From NCBI RefSeq assembly GCF_018446385.1, contig NC_055988.1, positions 166,244,837 through 166,308,836 on the forward strand: DNA of 64,000 bases, given 5' to 3'. This document shows positions 22,782-41,412 of the stretch, one piece after another. Each line of letters opens with the position of its first letter. Position 1 is the stretch's first letter. The notes under the pieces were generated by a model that saw only the letters and a program-made list of their open reading frames with translations, made no database searches and was not told the DNA's origin. This stretch comes from Zingiber officinale (taxonomy: Eukaryota > Streptophyta > Magnoliopsida > Zingiberales > Zingiberaceae). The translations under genes and the position numbers were made by a program.

Positions 22782-23700
22782 TGTTGGACCCCGTGGTAGT
22801 TTTGATGTGATCAACCAAGTTAGTTAGGTCCTGCTGTGTTTGATCCCTGTGTCTGAGTGTGCAGGAGCTTAGGAACACAGGAAGTCGAGCGGAAGACGCA
22901 GCTAGCGAGAAGGACGGCACGGGAAGGGAGCCGACGGGCTCGGTGCATCCGAAGGACGAGAGAGCTGCGGAAGAGTACTCCGGTGGGCGTGAAGAGCGTG
23001 CGCGACGTTCGAGGGACGTTAAGCCGGGACGGAAGGCTGCTTGAGGAGAAGGCGGGGAATTGGGTTCGGGTGAGCCCTATTCCGGTTGGCCGCAATCACC
23101 CAAAAGATCGGAGCGTCGGAAGTCAAAGTGGAGCAAAGAAACAAGCTGGAATGTTGAGCTGCCAGCTTGGAGGCGCCTCCAGCTTGAAGGCGCCTCCAAC
23201 CTTGCTGAAGGCGCCTCCAAGGGCGCCTTCAGGCTTGATGAAGGCGCCTTCAACAGTTTGTTTTGACCGTTTCCACTGCGGATAAAGTTTTATCCGCTGA
23301 CCGAGCTGGAGGCGCCTTAAACCTTGTTGGATGCGCCTTGGACCCTTGGGATAGACTTTCCAGGAGCTATAAAAAGGCTCCTGGAGCTAGGAATTGAACA
23401 ACAACTCAAGCAATCAATCTGTTAGCAATTCCTAAGCAACTAGTGAGCTTCAAAAGTGTAAAAGGCTTCTCCGCCTTCAGAGAAGGAGATTTTTCTTACT
23501 ACGCTTTTCTACTGTCCTGGATTAACAACCTCCTTGGTTGTAACTAGGTTAAATCTCTGAGTCTTTTCCATTCGTGTTTCTTTTTCTGTTTCATTAATTT
23601 AGTTGCTGATTTAAATTCTGAGTTGAAATCCGAGGAGGGTATAGTTTGTTTTTGTTTTCAGCAATTCACCCCCCTCTTGCCAGTCTCCGCTGCACCAACA
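22782..23700 (+). repeat. 3' LTR of A2
   Basis: This is the 919-base partner of the LTR at 19,567. It has intact GGCGCC cores (23,165-23,340) and the hairpin-flanked TATA box. Confidence 0.9.
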
Positions 23701-23750
23701 AGCACCACATCCCCAGCTTTCCGTCTTTTCAACTTTCGGTCAGGATCAAT

Positions 23751-25357
23751 ATCCATTAAAGAATTAGATATTTTTTATACTAATAATTTTTCTTTTTTCC
23801 ATCTAACTATTATCATGGTAAAAAAACATATTAGAATTAACTTTGTGTGTATATATATAATTTAATCGAGTATTCAGGTTGGATATTAGATATCGGTAGT
23901 CCATCAATATTCTCCTTCATTTGTGTTGGATATTAAATTTTCCATCAAGTTCGGATGAAATTGTTATCCATATGGTAGATCCATATAATATAGAGGATCT
24001 AATTGTCATGTTCTAAAGCTTCCTTTTAAATTTAGAGGCACTTTACAATTATATAGAACATATGTTTTTTTTTCATTTCAATCATTTTACTTGTATTCTA
24101 TGTAAGACATCACTTGTCCCCACGAGAGTACCCAGTTAACTAGAGAGTGACAGCTTTACTACAATGGGGCAAAAATCAATTCTTGGCTAGCACATGCTTT
24201 TGGAAAAAACTTCTCCCATCCTCTAATCACTTGACAGTTGAATATAAGAGGCCCTTAAGATTTATATTCCTTCACATAACTCAAGGATAAATTGTGAGAA
24301 ATGTCTAGGACGAGTGTAACTACCTTTTGCTATAATATGTAAGACATTGCTCAATCCTTTTATTTTTTTTTTAAAAAAATCTTAAATATTTAAAATTATG
24401 AACCTCCTATCTTAATAATTATCTTATTATATTAATGCTTTTAAACTTAAATTTTATATTTTCTATATTTACTCTACTAAATTTAAAATCTTTTAATTCT
24501 ACTATATATATTTTTTTTTATCAAAATTCAAATTTAATATCAATATTTTCACATATCTCACATACCCAAATAATATCATTACCAAATAATATAGGTATCA
24601 TATCTTGAATATGTCTAATAAATTTATACCTGATTAGTATAAACAGATATAGATTTATAACTAAAAAAAAATAATAATGAAATAATAATTTTTTATAATT
24701 TATGATTTTATAAAAATGATATATCAAACAGATATCTTTAATTTCTAATAGTTACGATTAAAAATTATAAAAATAAGTATACCAAACAAACAAGCATTGC
24801 AACGGTGTGAGAGAGCTGGGGTGATGGATGTCAATATAAAAATAAAGTTAATAAAAATTAAATAAAATCAAATTGAAAAGAATTAATGGAACTAAATACA
24901 TTTAAATATCTGCTACGAGTTTAATAATGTAGAAATGAAATTACTTTTAGAATCATAGAAAAATATAAACATTAATTGAAAAGGATTTTTATAAGATTTA
25001 TCTAGTGTTCCTGATGTTTAATAGATATTTTTGAGGACAAACTCAATTAGAATTATTAGATGTCTATCCTCCCAGTCTTCCAACCAATTAAACAGACCCT
25101 AAATTGTAACCAAAGCATTCAATAACAGCAAGAACAACTGGGTCTGTGGGAAGATAAGGCTAACTGTATTGTTCTTCAAGTTTCAGCTCATAGACGAGAG
25201 TTGGCAAATGACATAGTCGACGGGCGGTCCGCGGAGAATAACGCAACAGTTTGCGGACTTAAACAAATCGATCAAAAAGTTCTAAAGGGGTAACAGTGAG
25301 ACACCGCCGGTGTCGATTCTGAGAATTCGAAACTTTTCTTTGATGACTCCTGGTTGC
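23751..25357. other. AT-rich intergenic stretch
   Basis: No coding frame, RNA gene or repeat structure could be supported. It lies downstream of NUP50, so the 3' UTR and poly(A) signals of that gene fall in roughly its last 200 bases. Confidence 0.5.
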
Positions 25358-26758
25358 TTAATCTGCATCCTTTGTGGGTTCTGAAGTAGAGGCTTTATTC
25401 CCTTTGTGTGCCGAGACTGATTCGAGAAACTCTTGCACGATGCTGCTATCTTTGAACTTGAGCGCCACCGTGATTAGGCCGCCTTTCCCTTCCCCCGCGC
25501 TGTTAACGCAAGCAAAGGTGATTCCTTTCTTGTCCATGTTGGTGAGAGACATGTCTGGGTAAATGCTTGCATTTAAGATCAGTCGAAAATTCCCCTTGGC
25601 TCTCATGACAAGCCTTGCCTTTTCGACATCTGATACTGAGACATTCAGTTTAAGCTCTCCCTTCCCCCTTTCCTTCCAGCCTCCATCCATGTACTCGTAC
25701 ATTATCGCATCAGCAGTGAAAACCGCCTTCTCATTTTCTTCGCCTGTTTCTAGAGGGACCTCTTGCATTGACAGTTTCACACTTTTAGAGGTATCTGGTG
25801 TAGTGCCAAGCGACGACGGAAAGGAAGACCCCCCATTTGTAGACCCAGTAGAGAGACTAAATGTCGTTCCTGGAGATGTTCCAAACGAGAATCCTTCCTT
25901 GGATAGCGATCCAAATGTAAAAGAAGAGGTCGAGATTCCAGTTCCTGCAAGCCCTGAAACAGAAGAGCCGAAGGCAAAAGATGAAGTTGAGAATCCAGTT
26001 CCAATGAGCCCTGAGAAGGCATTTTGGCTGCTTGATAATTGTTGGAATGAACTCAGAGGTGCAGCAGGTGCTGCTGGCTCTTTCGGATCATTTGTCGCAG
26101 TTTTTTTATCACTTTCTTCGACTGCATTTTCAACATTTTGTCCAGCATCCCCCTCTGTTTCTTCAGCTTCCTTTCCATTTTCTTCCTGTTGATCTTCGAT
26201 TCTTTCTTTTACAGATTCATTGTCAGTTTTCTCTCTGCCATTTTTTTCAGCTTTACTGGTTTCCTCAGGTCGAACTTCCTCTGCAACAGGAATATTCTTC
26301 TCCTTATCGTCAGCAGTATCTGATAATGGTTCAGAAAATTTATCTGGTTTCTCACCATTCTTCTCTGCACCCTCGATATTGTCAGAATTAACAGCAATTT
26401 CAGTTCCCTTAGCAACATTTCCAACAGCACTGTTCTCATTAGATTCACCTTGTTCTTCATCTTGTGGTGTTGAGCCATCAGTTTTAGAAGAATCCATAGA
26501 TTTCTTTGCTTCTATACTAGTGTCCGAAGAAGCAACTAGGCGGATTCCGGCAAAAGGATTCGAAGAAGCAGCTGGTGCAGGCTGACTGCGACGGACCTTC
26601 ACGATTCTTCTGGTAGCCATCACTTCCTCAGTGGCCTTTTTAAATGTACCCATCTCCAAGTCAGGAGCATCATCATCCCGATCAGGGTCGTCCTTGGTAA
26701 GCTGTCTCCCAGCAACCCTCTTCTTGGATGGAGGTAGGGCATCTTCTGCATCTCCCAT
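25358..26758 (-). CDS. NUP50: Nuclear pore complex protein NUP50
   Basis: The 466-residue protein has the layout of plant NUP50. The N-terminus carries a basic PPSKKRVAGRQLTKDDPDRD segment, which in the family contacts importin-alpha. A long acidic linker follows (about residues 70-235). A stretch with FG/FxF units (FGSSVSGL, FTFGSLS, FSFGTSP) covers about residues 245-320. The C-terminal Ran-binding domain (about 335-455) contains DAIMYEYMDGGWKERGKGEL and KGNFRLILNASIYPDMSLTN. NUP50 sits on the nuclear basket and speeds recycling of importin after cargo release. The start is the first ATG after a splice acceptor at 26,787; the frame stays open upstream without an ATG. The whole CDS is one exon. 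Large frames on the opposite strand are shadows. Confidence 0.93.
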   Translation of the reverse strand: MGDAEDALPPSKKRVAGRQLTKDDPDRDDDAPDLEMGTFKKATEEVMATRRIVKVRRSQPAPAASSNPFAGIRLVASSDTSIEAKKSMDSSKTDGSTPQDEEQGESNENSAVGNVAKGTEIAVNSDNIEGAEKNGEKPDKFSEPLSDTADDKEKNIPVAEEVRPEETSKAEKNGREKTDNESVKERIEDQQEENGKEAEETEGDAGQNVENAVEESDKKTATNDPKEPAAPAAPLSSFQQLSSSQNAFSGLIGTGFSTSSFAFGSSVSGLAGTGISTSSFTFGSLSKEGFSFGTSPGTTFSLSTGSTNGGSSFPSSLGTTPDTSKSVKLSMQEVPLETGEENEKAVFTADAIMYEYMDGGWKERGKGELKLNVSVSDVEKARLVMRAKGNFRLILNASIYPDMSLTNMDKKGITFACVNSAGEGKGGLITVALKFKDSSIVQEFLESVSAHKGNKASTSEPTKDAD

Positions 26759-26786
26759 TGTCGCAAGTCTTAGATCGAACAATTGA

Positions 26787-29554
26787 CTGAACAGAAAACA
26801 GAAGTTTGTATTACCAACTTTGAAGACGATCTGTACTAATTGGCAGCAAAATTAGCTAATAATGTTTGCTCAATTAGCTGAAAATTGTTTGTATTAAATC
26901 ATTAGTTTCGAAGATAATTCCTCATTTTCTTAAAGAGAAACAGTTTCTTCAAAATATTTGATCATGCATGCCAAAAGAGTCTTGAAAATCAGCAACATGT
27001 TGAAAAGGCCATCCTTTCTAAAGAATGCTCTTCAATCACGGTAGAAACAAGAGCGACAATCTCTATTACCAGGGGAAAACTATATTGATTCTCCATAACC
27101 TAATGAAATGTGGAAACCTACCAATGCTCCGTGACAGTGGAAGCTAGCCATACTCCGACCAAAACAACAAAGGTAAGCTTTAAAAGGGGAATTTTATATC
27201 ACAGTTCAAACGATGTGAGTGGAAGTGGTAGTTTTCTTATAGCATAATAAGATGCACTAACAAGTTTGTGATTTTGCTGTTATTGATACTAAAGATAATT
27301 TTCACATAATATAAAGTTAAATCATAAATCAAAGGCAAAATACAATTTTACAGGGGTGTCTAGAACGAAATTATCTCTGAAATTTTTGCATCTTTCCTTA
27401 TCTCATTCAAAAATTCCATATAATAAGTCTTATTAAGAACTGTAAACAATAATTATTCCCTTGAAATTGTTAGCATATTGTGATATTATATGAACTATTA
27501 TTTAGGAGATATTCTTTTTATTCTCAATAAATTATTTCCACTTAACTTTGAAATATCGTGAGAAATTTCAAAGTTAGCAGCTAGCAATCAGAACTTTCCT
27601 TCTCTATTCATTTCAGATACTTGCAGAATAAAATACACCAAGATGTTTTATCTCGATAACAACATAATAATGACTTGTAGTTTCTTCCCTTCTTATGAAC
27701 TATTATCTGCTTTGCATCTTTTGCCAGTATGGGTTTATTAAAGAATATTTTGGATTCAAATTTTTCTAATCAGTTGGATATCCATGATGTTTTGTTATCC
27801 AACAAAGACTATAATTTTAATTCACAAGGATCATTCTTAACTGGCAAGTTTTTGAGCACTAGAGAATTAGACCAGAGTGTTGAAGAAAAACCACATTTTG
27901 AAGGTCGGTCTTCATAGAAGTAAAATGAGTTACAAGGTAAAGGATTTTACTTGTAAAATTTAAAACTTCAACTGTGAAAGAGATGAAAAAAGATTAAAAA
28001 CAAGGCAAACTGGCAAAAGATAAGATTGGACAAAAAGTGTCACTACAATTTGAGCTTATGGTATATAATGGACCAAGTTATTCTTTAACAGTTTATATCA
28101 GATTATTTTTTATTTGACAAGAAAGTTATATTGATGAAGATTTGTTACAACAAATATTGAGTGATTGAAGTAGAGAGGAGCTTCTACAATCTCGTGTGAT
28201 CATCGTGTGCCCCTTAGTCTAAGAGGAAAATTTTATAAAACTGTACACCATTTGACATGCTTCATGGATCAAAGTGTTGGACCATTAGGAAGCAATATGT
28301 AGAAAATAGATAAGAATGCGAAGACAAATGCGTGCAGTAAAAAAATTTTAAAAACACATTTATTTTAAGAGGAATTAGGTCTAGTTCCGATAATAATAAA
28401 ATGAGAGAATAAGTTGAGCAGCATGACAATGTTTGTATTTCTCTAGCTTTATTCTTGCAAAGTTTGACTGCATTCATTGACTTCAACTACTTAAATTAGA
28501 AGATGGTCCATTTTTTCTGTTTTAACCGAAAATATCAATCGTATCCTCCTGATATTTTCATTTTAAAGCATAACCGTAATGTACTTGATTTAAAAGAACT
28601 AAAGCATAAATGATACAAAAAACCATATCAACAAAAAAAATAAAAAATAGAGAACCATTATAAAGCAAGTAGAAAAGAAATGAAGAATAAAGAAATCCAA
28701 AGAGAGCAGTCATATGATTGCAGATTTCAAATTAGTGTTCTTCCTGAAGAACTCATATAGGCTAAAGCACTTCAAATTAGCATTCACATAAGTGTGGCCA
28801 GGTTTCCACCCCATTGTAAAGGTACGATTGGGCACTCGTCCAACCCAACTGGCCCATGAACGAAGAGGAACTCTATCCAACTCAAAATTACTAGCCATTT
28901 GGGACGACAATATCTCCTTCTTATGTGGACACCAATGACCACCATATAAGCTCATATGATACTAACGCGATATCCTGCCTCAACCCACCAACAATATTAT
29001 TGTGTGGTGGCCCTGAGCACATGTGCAGACATCTTCACTATTTAGACAAGAACGATACTTTTTTTGTGCTGGGATAGCGGACTTGTTCTTTGTATTTGGC
29101 TGTTAAGCACATATTAATTAGTGAATGACTTCATTTAAAGGTGATCTCGACCAAGATTCCGTAGAGAACTAGGCGGAGATAGTATTTTGTAATTGATTGA
29201 TCAGCATAACAGACAAACAAAGAGGTAGTCAGAAGATTATAATATACTTTTCTCTGTGGATATAAAACTCCTCCTCAGTGTTTGGATTGAATTTAGCAAC
29301 AACCACCACAAAAAAGGAAGAAGGGGGGGGGGGGAACAATACCTAAATCCAAATATTAGCGACTCAAAGCACCAGATCGCTCAAATTCATCAAGACAAAC
29401 AGTAATTCCTTGGCATCACAGACCAAAACCCTCAATCAGAACACAAACCAATCAAAGAAATTCCTTTGCGGAGAAACCGGTAAATCGAAAACAGGGAAGG
29501 GATCGAGCACCTCCAAGAGTCGTAGAAGAGGTAGCAGTGAGACGAGGAAGATAC
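26787..29554 (-). other. Leader intron of NUP50
   Basis: The acceptor TTTTCTGTTCAG ends at 26,787, 28 bases before the ATG. A good donor (CTCACG|GTATCT) is at 29,554, next to GC-rich sequence (about 29,556-29,690) that looks like an untranslated first exon. That gives a 2.77-kb intron inside the 5' UTR. The interior is AT-rich and has no gene I can support. The pairing of these two sites is inferred. Confidence 0.6.
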
Positions 29555-29690
29555 CGTGAGCTCGATCGATCGCCGGACGCGCTGTCGGTCGCGAGAGGAG
29601 TGCCCAAATCGCGGAAATGGAACGTGAAGTCTCCTGAAGCAGAGCAGTGACGGCGATGGCTGTATGGTAATTTTCTCTGTCTTCGTCGAA

Positions 29691-30883
29691 TAGTTCTAAT
29701 TCTAATGATTCGGAAACTGAGTTGACCTAACTAATCCTGACCGTTGATTTAAGAGAGAGTGTGGACAAATGGGAAAAGGGAGGAGAAAGAGGAGGCAATA
29801 ATTAAGACTTTGTGTGTTTTATAAAAATGGACAAATGTCAAATAAGGGACTCTATTTTTAAATTTTATTTTATTGGGACCATTTATTTAATAAGTGTTAA
29901 AATCAAAAGCGAAGTCAAGGGCCCAATAAAAAATTTAAAAAGTATTTTACCATATTTTTAAAGGTTAAATTAAAGAGGGTCTCATATTTAATCATACTTA
30001 AAAAAATAATTAAGGCCATTTTAAATGTCACTTATAAGCAACGAAATAAATTATGGATTAATTTGTAATCGGAAGAGCCTCGTATTCAAGCAATCGTAGC
30101 ATGCCAAAATAAGCCTCATATTTAAGGAATCGTAGCCTCTCAAAATATTATTTATTAATTTATCAAAATTAATTAAATTTTATTACAAATATTTTAATTA
30201 ATCAAAATCACCTACAAATTTTTATAGCAACTAGTCGTTATAACCATATAACAATTGCCCCAGTTAAATTACCATTATGAAATTTTTTTTTTTTTTAAGT
30301 TGGTATTAAATATTCAGTTTATGTTGATTGATCAGGTTTTACAAAAATTTCTCATCACCTACCAAGATAAATTAGGAAATAAGTATTTTAAGGTCAACTG
30401 TCCATTAATGAAAATTTATCTATTAATTCACTAAAATTAAAACTCAATCCTTAAATATCTAGAAAATTAAGAACGCGCCCTGTCATTATCTAGGACATAT
30501 TTTTTTTTTTTTTATCACGACTCAATTGTGATAGTGTAAATGGATTTAATTGACCTTTCAAATAACAATAATAATAATTATTTATCAAAATTACCAAAAT
30601 AATTTTCTTCGCCGGCGGAGGTGGCGACGAGGAGCTGAATAGAAAACATCAAAAATCACTAAAAACACTCAACAAGAAATATTATTTATTTTATGCTACC
30701 AATAAGTATTTATTCTATTTAATTTGACATGCCCCAGGAAATAATTTAATTTCCATTTATTATATTTTAATTCCTCTCTTGCCATGAATCAAGACCAGCT
30801 AAGATTCCTCGTTGTTTTTATATATTTTTAAAATTGTAAAATATAATTATTTACCAAAAAATTCCAAAGGCATCTAGTGGTAT
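29691..30883. other. Intergenic region between NUP50 and the GDSL gene
   Basis: The two genes are divergent, so this 1.2 kb holds both promoters. It is AT-rich, with no coding frame. I found no terminal repeats or array. Confidence 0.5.
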
Positions 30884-30892
30884 CTATAAATA
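30884..30892 (+). promoter_or_regulatory. TATA box of the GDSL gene
   Basis: CTATAAATA lies 57 bases before the ATG at 30,949, the usual distance for a short plant 5' UTR. A (TTCC)n microsatellite (about 30,921-30,942) falls in that UTR. Confidence 0.65.
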
Positions 30893-30948
30893 CTCATTCT
30901 AGTCATTGTTTCTAGCAACATCCTTCCTTCCTTCCTTCCTTCATCGCA

Positions 30949-33172
30949 ATGGCAAAAGCCGCCAAGGCTTTCTTCTTTGTGATCTCTCTATTTTTCCTCC
31001 TGAAGGGTAATTAATAATCTCGTGCATGTTTTTAGTTTGTGTAATTTTTTTTTTAATTTGTTAAAAAGTGTTTTTAATATGTTTTTTGTTTGGTTTTGCT
31101 TATGTTTCTTGTTTAGGGATTGAGAGTGGTTATGAAGATAACACAAGGAAAAAGTTGTTTGTGTTTGGAGATTCTTATGCGGATACTGGAAACTTAGGGA
31201 GAGTATTGGGGCGGAATGCACGTTCATGGTTTGAGCCTTATGGCATGACCTTCCCTAAGAAGCCGACGGGTCGTTACTCTGATGGCCGAGTTCTCTCCGA
31301 CTATGTAGGTTAGTATTTCTCTATCGATATTTTTTTTTACATTGTATTCAATAATAGGGGGTCTAACTTATGTTATTATCAAAATGAAATGAATTTTAGA
31401 AATTAGTTTCTGAGTATATATAAATTATATTTCAAATTTTCTTGGTAGATGAAACAGAGAGAAATACAATTACTTCTAAGATTAGTAGGATGAAATCTCG
31501 ACATAGTATGAGAAGACAATGGACATGGAATAGATGAGGTAGGTATAAACATACCTTTTTGTAACATAGATAATAATTGGGTCTTCAATAAATTGTGTTC
31601 TCAATTTGTCGGATATATGAATTAGGAAAAAAAAATATGATTCATCATCAAGTGAAAGTCTAAATATCTGAATTATCTATAAAAAAAAATTCATAAATTT
31701 CACTAGTATGATCTGAATATAGATAAATGTATTTCAAATTTACTATAGACAAGATAGAAAAATTAAGAGATATCTATTTTCAGAATTATGCCTAAATTTT
31801 CGTAGGAATAATTTTCCTTAGTTCTTTAGCATGATCTATAACCTAAAAATAGGCATAAATTCTCACCAATAGACAGGGAAGAGGATGGCCACCGAGATTT
31901 TATAAATAAATAAATAAAGAATTTTTTACATGGAAAATACGTGTCTCACTCCATGTTTGCCACGTGTTTCAAACAAACTCTCACACTTATCTATAGCTTT
32001 GAAATATATTTATATAATAGACGATTTGGGGCAGAGACAAAAAATAAGGATAAATAAATAAATACCAATTATAAAAGGTTCTTTTTGGTAAAATAAGGGG
32101 AAAATTTCATTTTTACCCATTGACTTTACCTATTTATCAGAATGCAATTATACCCCTTATACTTAAAAAATAACACTTTCCAATTACTATGGCAGCTTCT
32201 TTCATGCAGAGCAAGTCCCCAATTCCTTACAAGATCAGGAGATATGGCCCAACCCTACTCCCTTATGGTATGAACTTTGCGGTCTCCGGCAGTGGCATCT
32301 TCGATACCGGCAACTTCCAGAGCAACCTTAGCACTCAGATCGATCATTTGCAATCCCAAATCGATGACGGAGTCTACTCGAATGCTAGCATTCGTTCCTC
32401 CACCGCGCTAGTCGTCGTCTCTGGCAATGACTATGGACACTTCGGGGAACAAGATCCCAACTCTTGGTTGGTGAGTATTGAATCCTTCAATATCAAAACA
32501 TTTGAATTAGCTCTTTGTATCTTTTAACATGCCTTTCTATGGTCGCGACTAACCAAGATCTTCTTGTTGTGACAAATAGCACATTCACGAATTCATACGA
32601 AAATTGTTTGCACAATTCAAAGTAGATTTACTTCGACTACAAGAAATAGGGGTCCCCAAGGTAATGGTTACGAACTTGCATCCGATCGAGTGCACGCCAA
32701 TGCAGACTAGACCTAGCAACTACACGCTCTGCTCGCAAAACATCTCCCGAATCGCCTACGAGCACAACCATGCGATGAACAAACTCGTGTTGGACTTGCG
32801 GAGAAGCAACAATTCGAATACCGATTTCTTAATTCTCAATCTGAATAAAGCCTTCTTGAGCATACTCCACCAAGGTGCACAAAATTATATAATGTTTGTT
32901 GCAATGCTATGGCAACAAGTATCTTATTTTGTTTCCCTCCTTTATTGTTAGTGAGAGGATCGACGAAGATGAAGTATCCTTTGTTGCCGTGTTGTGAGAG
33001 TAGCTCGGAAAAGACCCAATGTGGATCCTTGGACGATAAGGGGCAAAAGTTGTACTCGGTGTGCCAACAACCGGAGGATCACTTCTATTGGGACTCGTTG
33101 CACCCGACACAAGCCGGTTGGGCCGCGGCCTTTGAGTACCTCAAGCCAACCATCAAAAGGTTCCTCGGATGA
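30949..33172 (+). CDS. GDSL esterase/lipase, five exons
   Basis: The exons are 30,949-31,006, 31,117-31,308, 32,196-32,470, 32,580-32,874 and 32,952-33,172. All introns are GT-AG and the phases agree, giving 346 residues. The family hydrolyses esters and lipids, usually outside the cell. A signal peptide is visible (MAKAAKAFFFVISLFFLLKG). Catalytic blocks are present: FGDSYADTGN with the nucleophile Ser, YGMNFAVSGSGIFDTG, VVVSGNDYG, and DSLHPTQAGW with the Asp and His. The pattern SPIPYKIRRYG and a late CCESSSEKTQCGSLDDKG place it with the Arabidopsis At5g03610 type, as I recall that protein. Length is normal. A cryptic alternative acceptor 14 bases into exon 3 (after ATGCAG) would break the frame, so the upstream one was chosen. 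It is transcribed away from NUP50. Confidence 0.92.
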
Positions 33173-33803
33173 GTAAATTGTTGGTGATTTCTATAAAATA
33201 GAAAATAACGGAAGGAATAAGGAACTTGAATTCTCTGTTCAATTGTGTCCCTTTATATATTGACGTCTTCAGTAGTGTTTATGCTGCCCTGCTAATGAAG
33301 TGGTTAGTTTAATAGTTTTGCTGGGTCAAAGTTGTAGCGGTTGGCTAGTGCTTAATGATATCGACATTGTCAAAATAAAACACACGATAAGTAAAGAGTA
33401 TCACACGCGAAAATGTGTCTCAAGTGACGACAATGACAATAGAAATCTATCAGGGTTGAGCATAGATGGCATTATAATAAGTAGGACTAACAATGTTAGA
33501 GCAACTGAATGATATATGTGACAATTAAGATACACCGCCGACGAAATGAGATGAGTTTGCGGCGAAATGAGATGGCCTTGAAATGCTAATTACTAAAACA
33601 ATACATTGTGTTCCTTCTTTGGCTTTCCTTTTGAATGTCTTACTTGCTCCAACTCAGAGTTCAACCACCGAGAAGACAAGGATCCATTGTAACTCATCTA
33701 CTCCTATTTCGAGTCCCCAACCACCTCCAGAAGTCTCAACCACTTGTAAGTAAATCCTTTTAAAGGTCACCACGATGTGCCTCTCTTCGTCCCAATTCTA
33801 AGC
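33173..33803. other. Intergenic stretch between GDSL and LysM genes
   Basis: It holds the 3' UTR of the GDSL gene and the promoter of the LysM gene. No further gene or repeat is visible. An ORF of 70 codons at 33,300 has no family resemblance. Confidence 0.5.
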
Positions 33804-34127
33804 ATGGCTTCCTCTTCCTCAGTTTTGTGGATGGCCGCGGAGAAGGTTTCGTGGTACTCTACCCTTATCTTGATGCTCCTCCTCGTTCTGAATTGTTGTG
33901 AGCCTGAGGAACAGCTGCCTAACGATACAACATTGGCTAGAAGGAGTCGGTCGATGAACGGCCAACCTTGCGATGAGATCTATGTGGTCAGGGAAGGTGA
34001 GACACTTCAGACGATAAGTGAAAAGTGCAATGATCCATTCATACTCGAGGAGAATCCTCACATTCTGGACTTCGATGATGTGTACCCAGGTCTCGTCATC
34101 AAGATCACTTCTTTCGGAGGGAACTAA
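33804..34127 (+). CDS. Small membrane-anchored LysM-domain protein
   Basis: The single-exon protein has 107 residues. A hydrophobic segment (about residues 18-32, STLILMLLLVLNCC) acts as signal anchor or signal peptide. After a short basic stretch comes one LysM domain (about residues 58-104) with the typical start YVVREGETLQTISEKC and end VYPGLVIKIT. LysM domains bind N-acetylglucosamine glycans such as chitin or peptidoglycan. Single-LysM proteins of this size exist across plants, and most have no known role. There is no kinase and no GPI signal. The start is the first in-frame ATG; another ATG at 33,775 is in a different frame. Its stop lies only 174 bases from the convergent stop of the reductase gene, so the 3' UTRs probably overlap. 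Confidence 0.85.
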   Translation: MASSSSVLWMAAEKVSWYSTLILMLLLVLNCCEPEEQLPNDTTLARRSRSMNGQPCDEIYVVREGETLQTISEKCNDPFILEENPHILDFDDVYPGLVIKITSFGGN

Positions 34128-34301
34128 TTTGAACTATGTATCTGTGTTTGTGGAATTCAATTACTTAAGGCATGAGAAGTTTGTCTCGATATTATTGTCT
34201 CGATTTGCAAAGGTACAAGAAGTTATTTCTCAAGAAAACTTAAGAATAGGTCCGCAAGTTGCCTAATTCTGACATAAAAGACAGTAACAACTTTCTCACC
34301 C

Positions 34302-40926
<6,625 letters not shown>

Positions 40927-41065
40927 GCTCGATGTCTCCAATCAAAATCAGTAAAACTCTCGCAACAGAAGTAGTCGCCCAACTTCCCTCTGCTCTCTCT
41001 GCCCGCGCGATCGGAGAGTCGAAGTCGCAGGATCTGATGAGACCATGGCCATCGGTATCGGCTGG

Positions 41066-41073
41066 TATATAAA
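41066..41073 (-). promoter_or_regulatory. TATA box of MDAR
   Basis: Read on the minus strand, TTTATATA lies 140-147 bases before the ATG at 40,926. This would put the start of transcription near 41,035-41,045 and give a 5' UTR of about 110 bases. No other box is convincing. Confidence 0.5.
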
Positions 41074-41412
41074 GCAACAGCGCGAGATTGGGAAGATGAT
41101 CGCCCACGTCAGCGATTGCGTCAGCTGATTGTGGTTGATCCCTCGGGATGGAAATCAAACCGGCCAGACCGGGTTGAATCATTAAACCGCAAACCGGAGC
41201 CGCAGATAAAATCAATCGAATGTAAAATGAAAAGTCCAAATTAAAGTAAATAACAATTTATGTAAAGTTTTTAAATACTGACCATTTCGTCCGTACCATG
41301 ACGTTATGGTAAGAATTCTAAATTATCATTTAATATCCATGATTTAATCGACATATTTATAGGAATTTATCCTTTAAATAAGGGGCGTAATAAAAAAATA
41401 TTGGACTTCTAG

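Larger units (their letters stand above)
19567..23700 (+). mobile_element. Complete gag-only Ty1/copia element (A2)
   Basis: The LTRs are 19,567-20,488 (922 bases) and 22,782-23,700 (919 bases), flanked by the duplication AGCAC (19,562-19,566 and 23,701-23,705). The primer site is at 20,491, gag sequence runs from 20,554 to about 21,983, an AT-rich interior follows, and the polypurine tract lies just before 22,782. There is no pol. It is the same family as A1, but the region downstream of the TATA box has diverged, so the two represent subfamilies. It is young by LTR similarity, except for one block in the 5' LTR that does not match the 3' LTR. Confidence 0.92.
7011..23750 (+). mobile_element. 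Decayed Ty3/gypsy element, Tat/Retand-like, with nested insertions
   Basis: The parts are pol remnants (about 7040-10,186), a short-repeat spacer (10,275-10,545), remnants of an antisense extra ORF (10,890-17,896) and LTR-like sequence from roughly 18,460 to about 23,750. That sequence has a TATA box near 19,361. The gag and the 5' LTR are absent. Three later insertions split it: an hAT MITE (11,306-11,908) and two copia elements (12,252-16,373 and 19,567-23,700). A second RNase H-like segment and an antisense ORF between pol and the 3' LTR are known traits of the Tat lineage. The ends of the LTR are uncertain. This is the oldest layer of the nest. Confidence 0.65.

Noticed and set aside
25563-26192. 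209-codon frame antisense to NUP50
   Set aside because: It is a shadow of the low-complexity acidic and FG region of NUP50.
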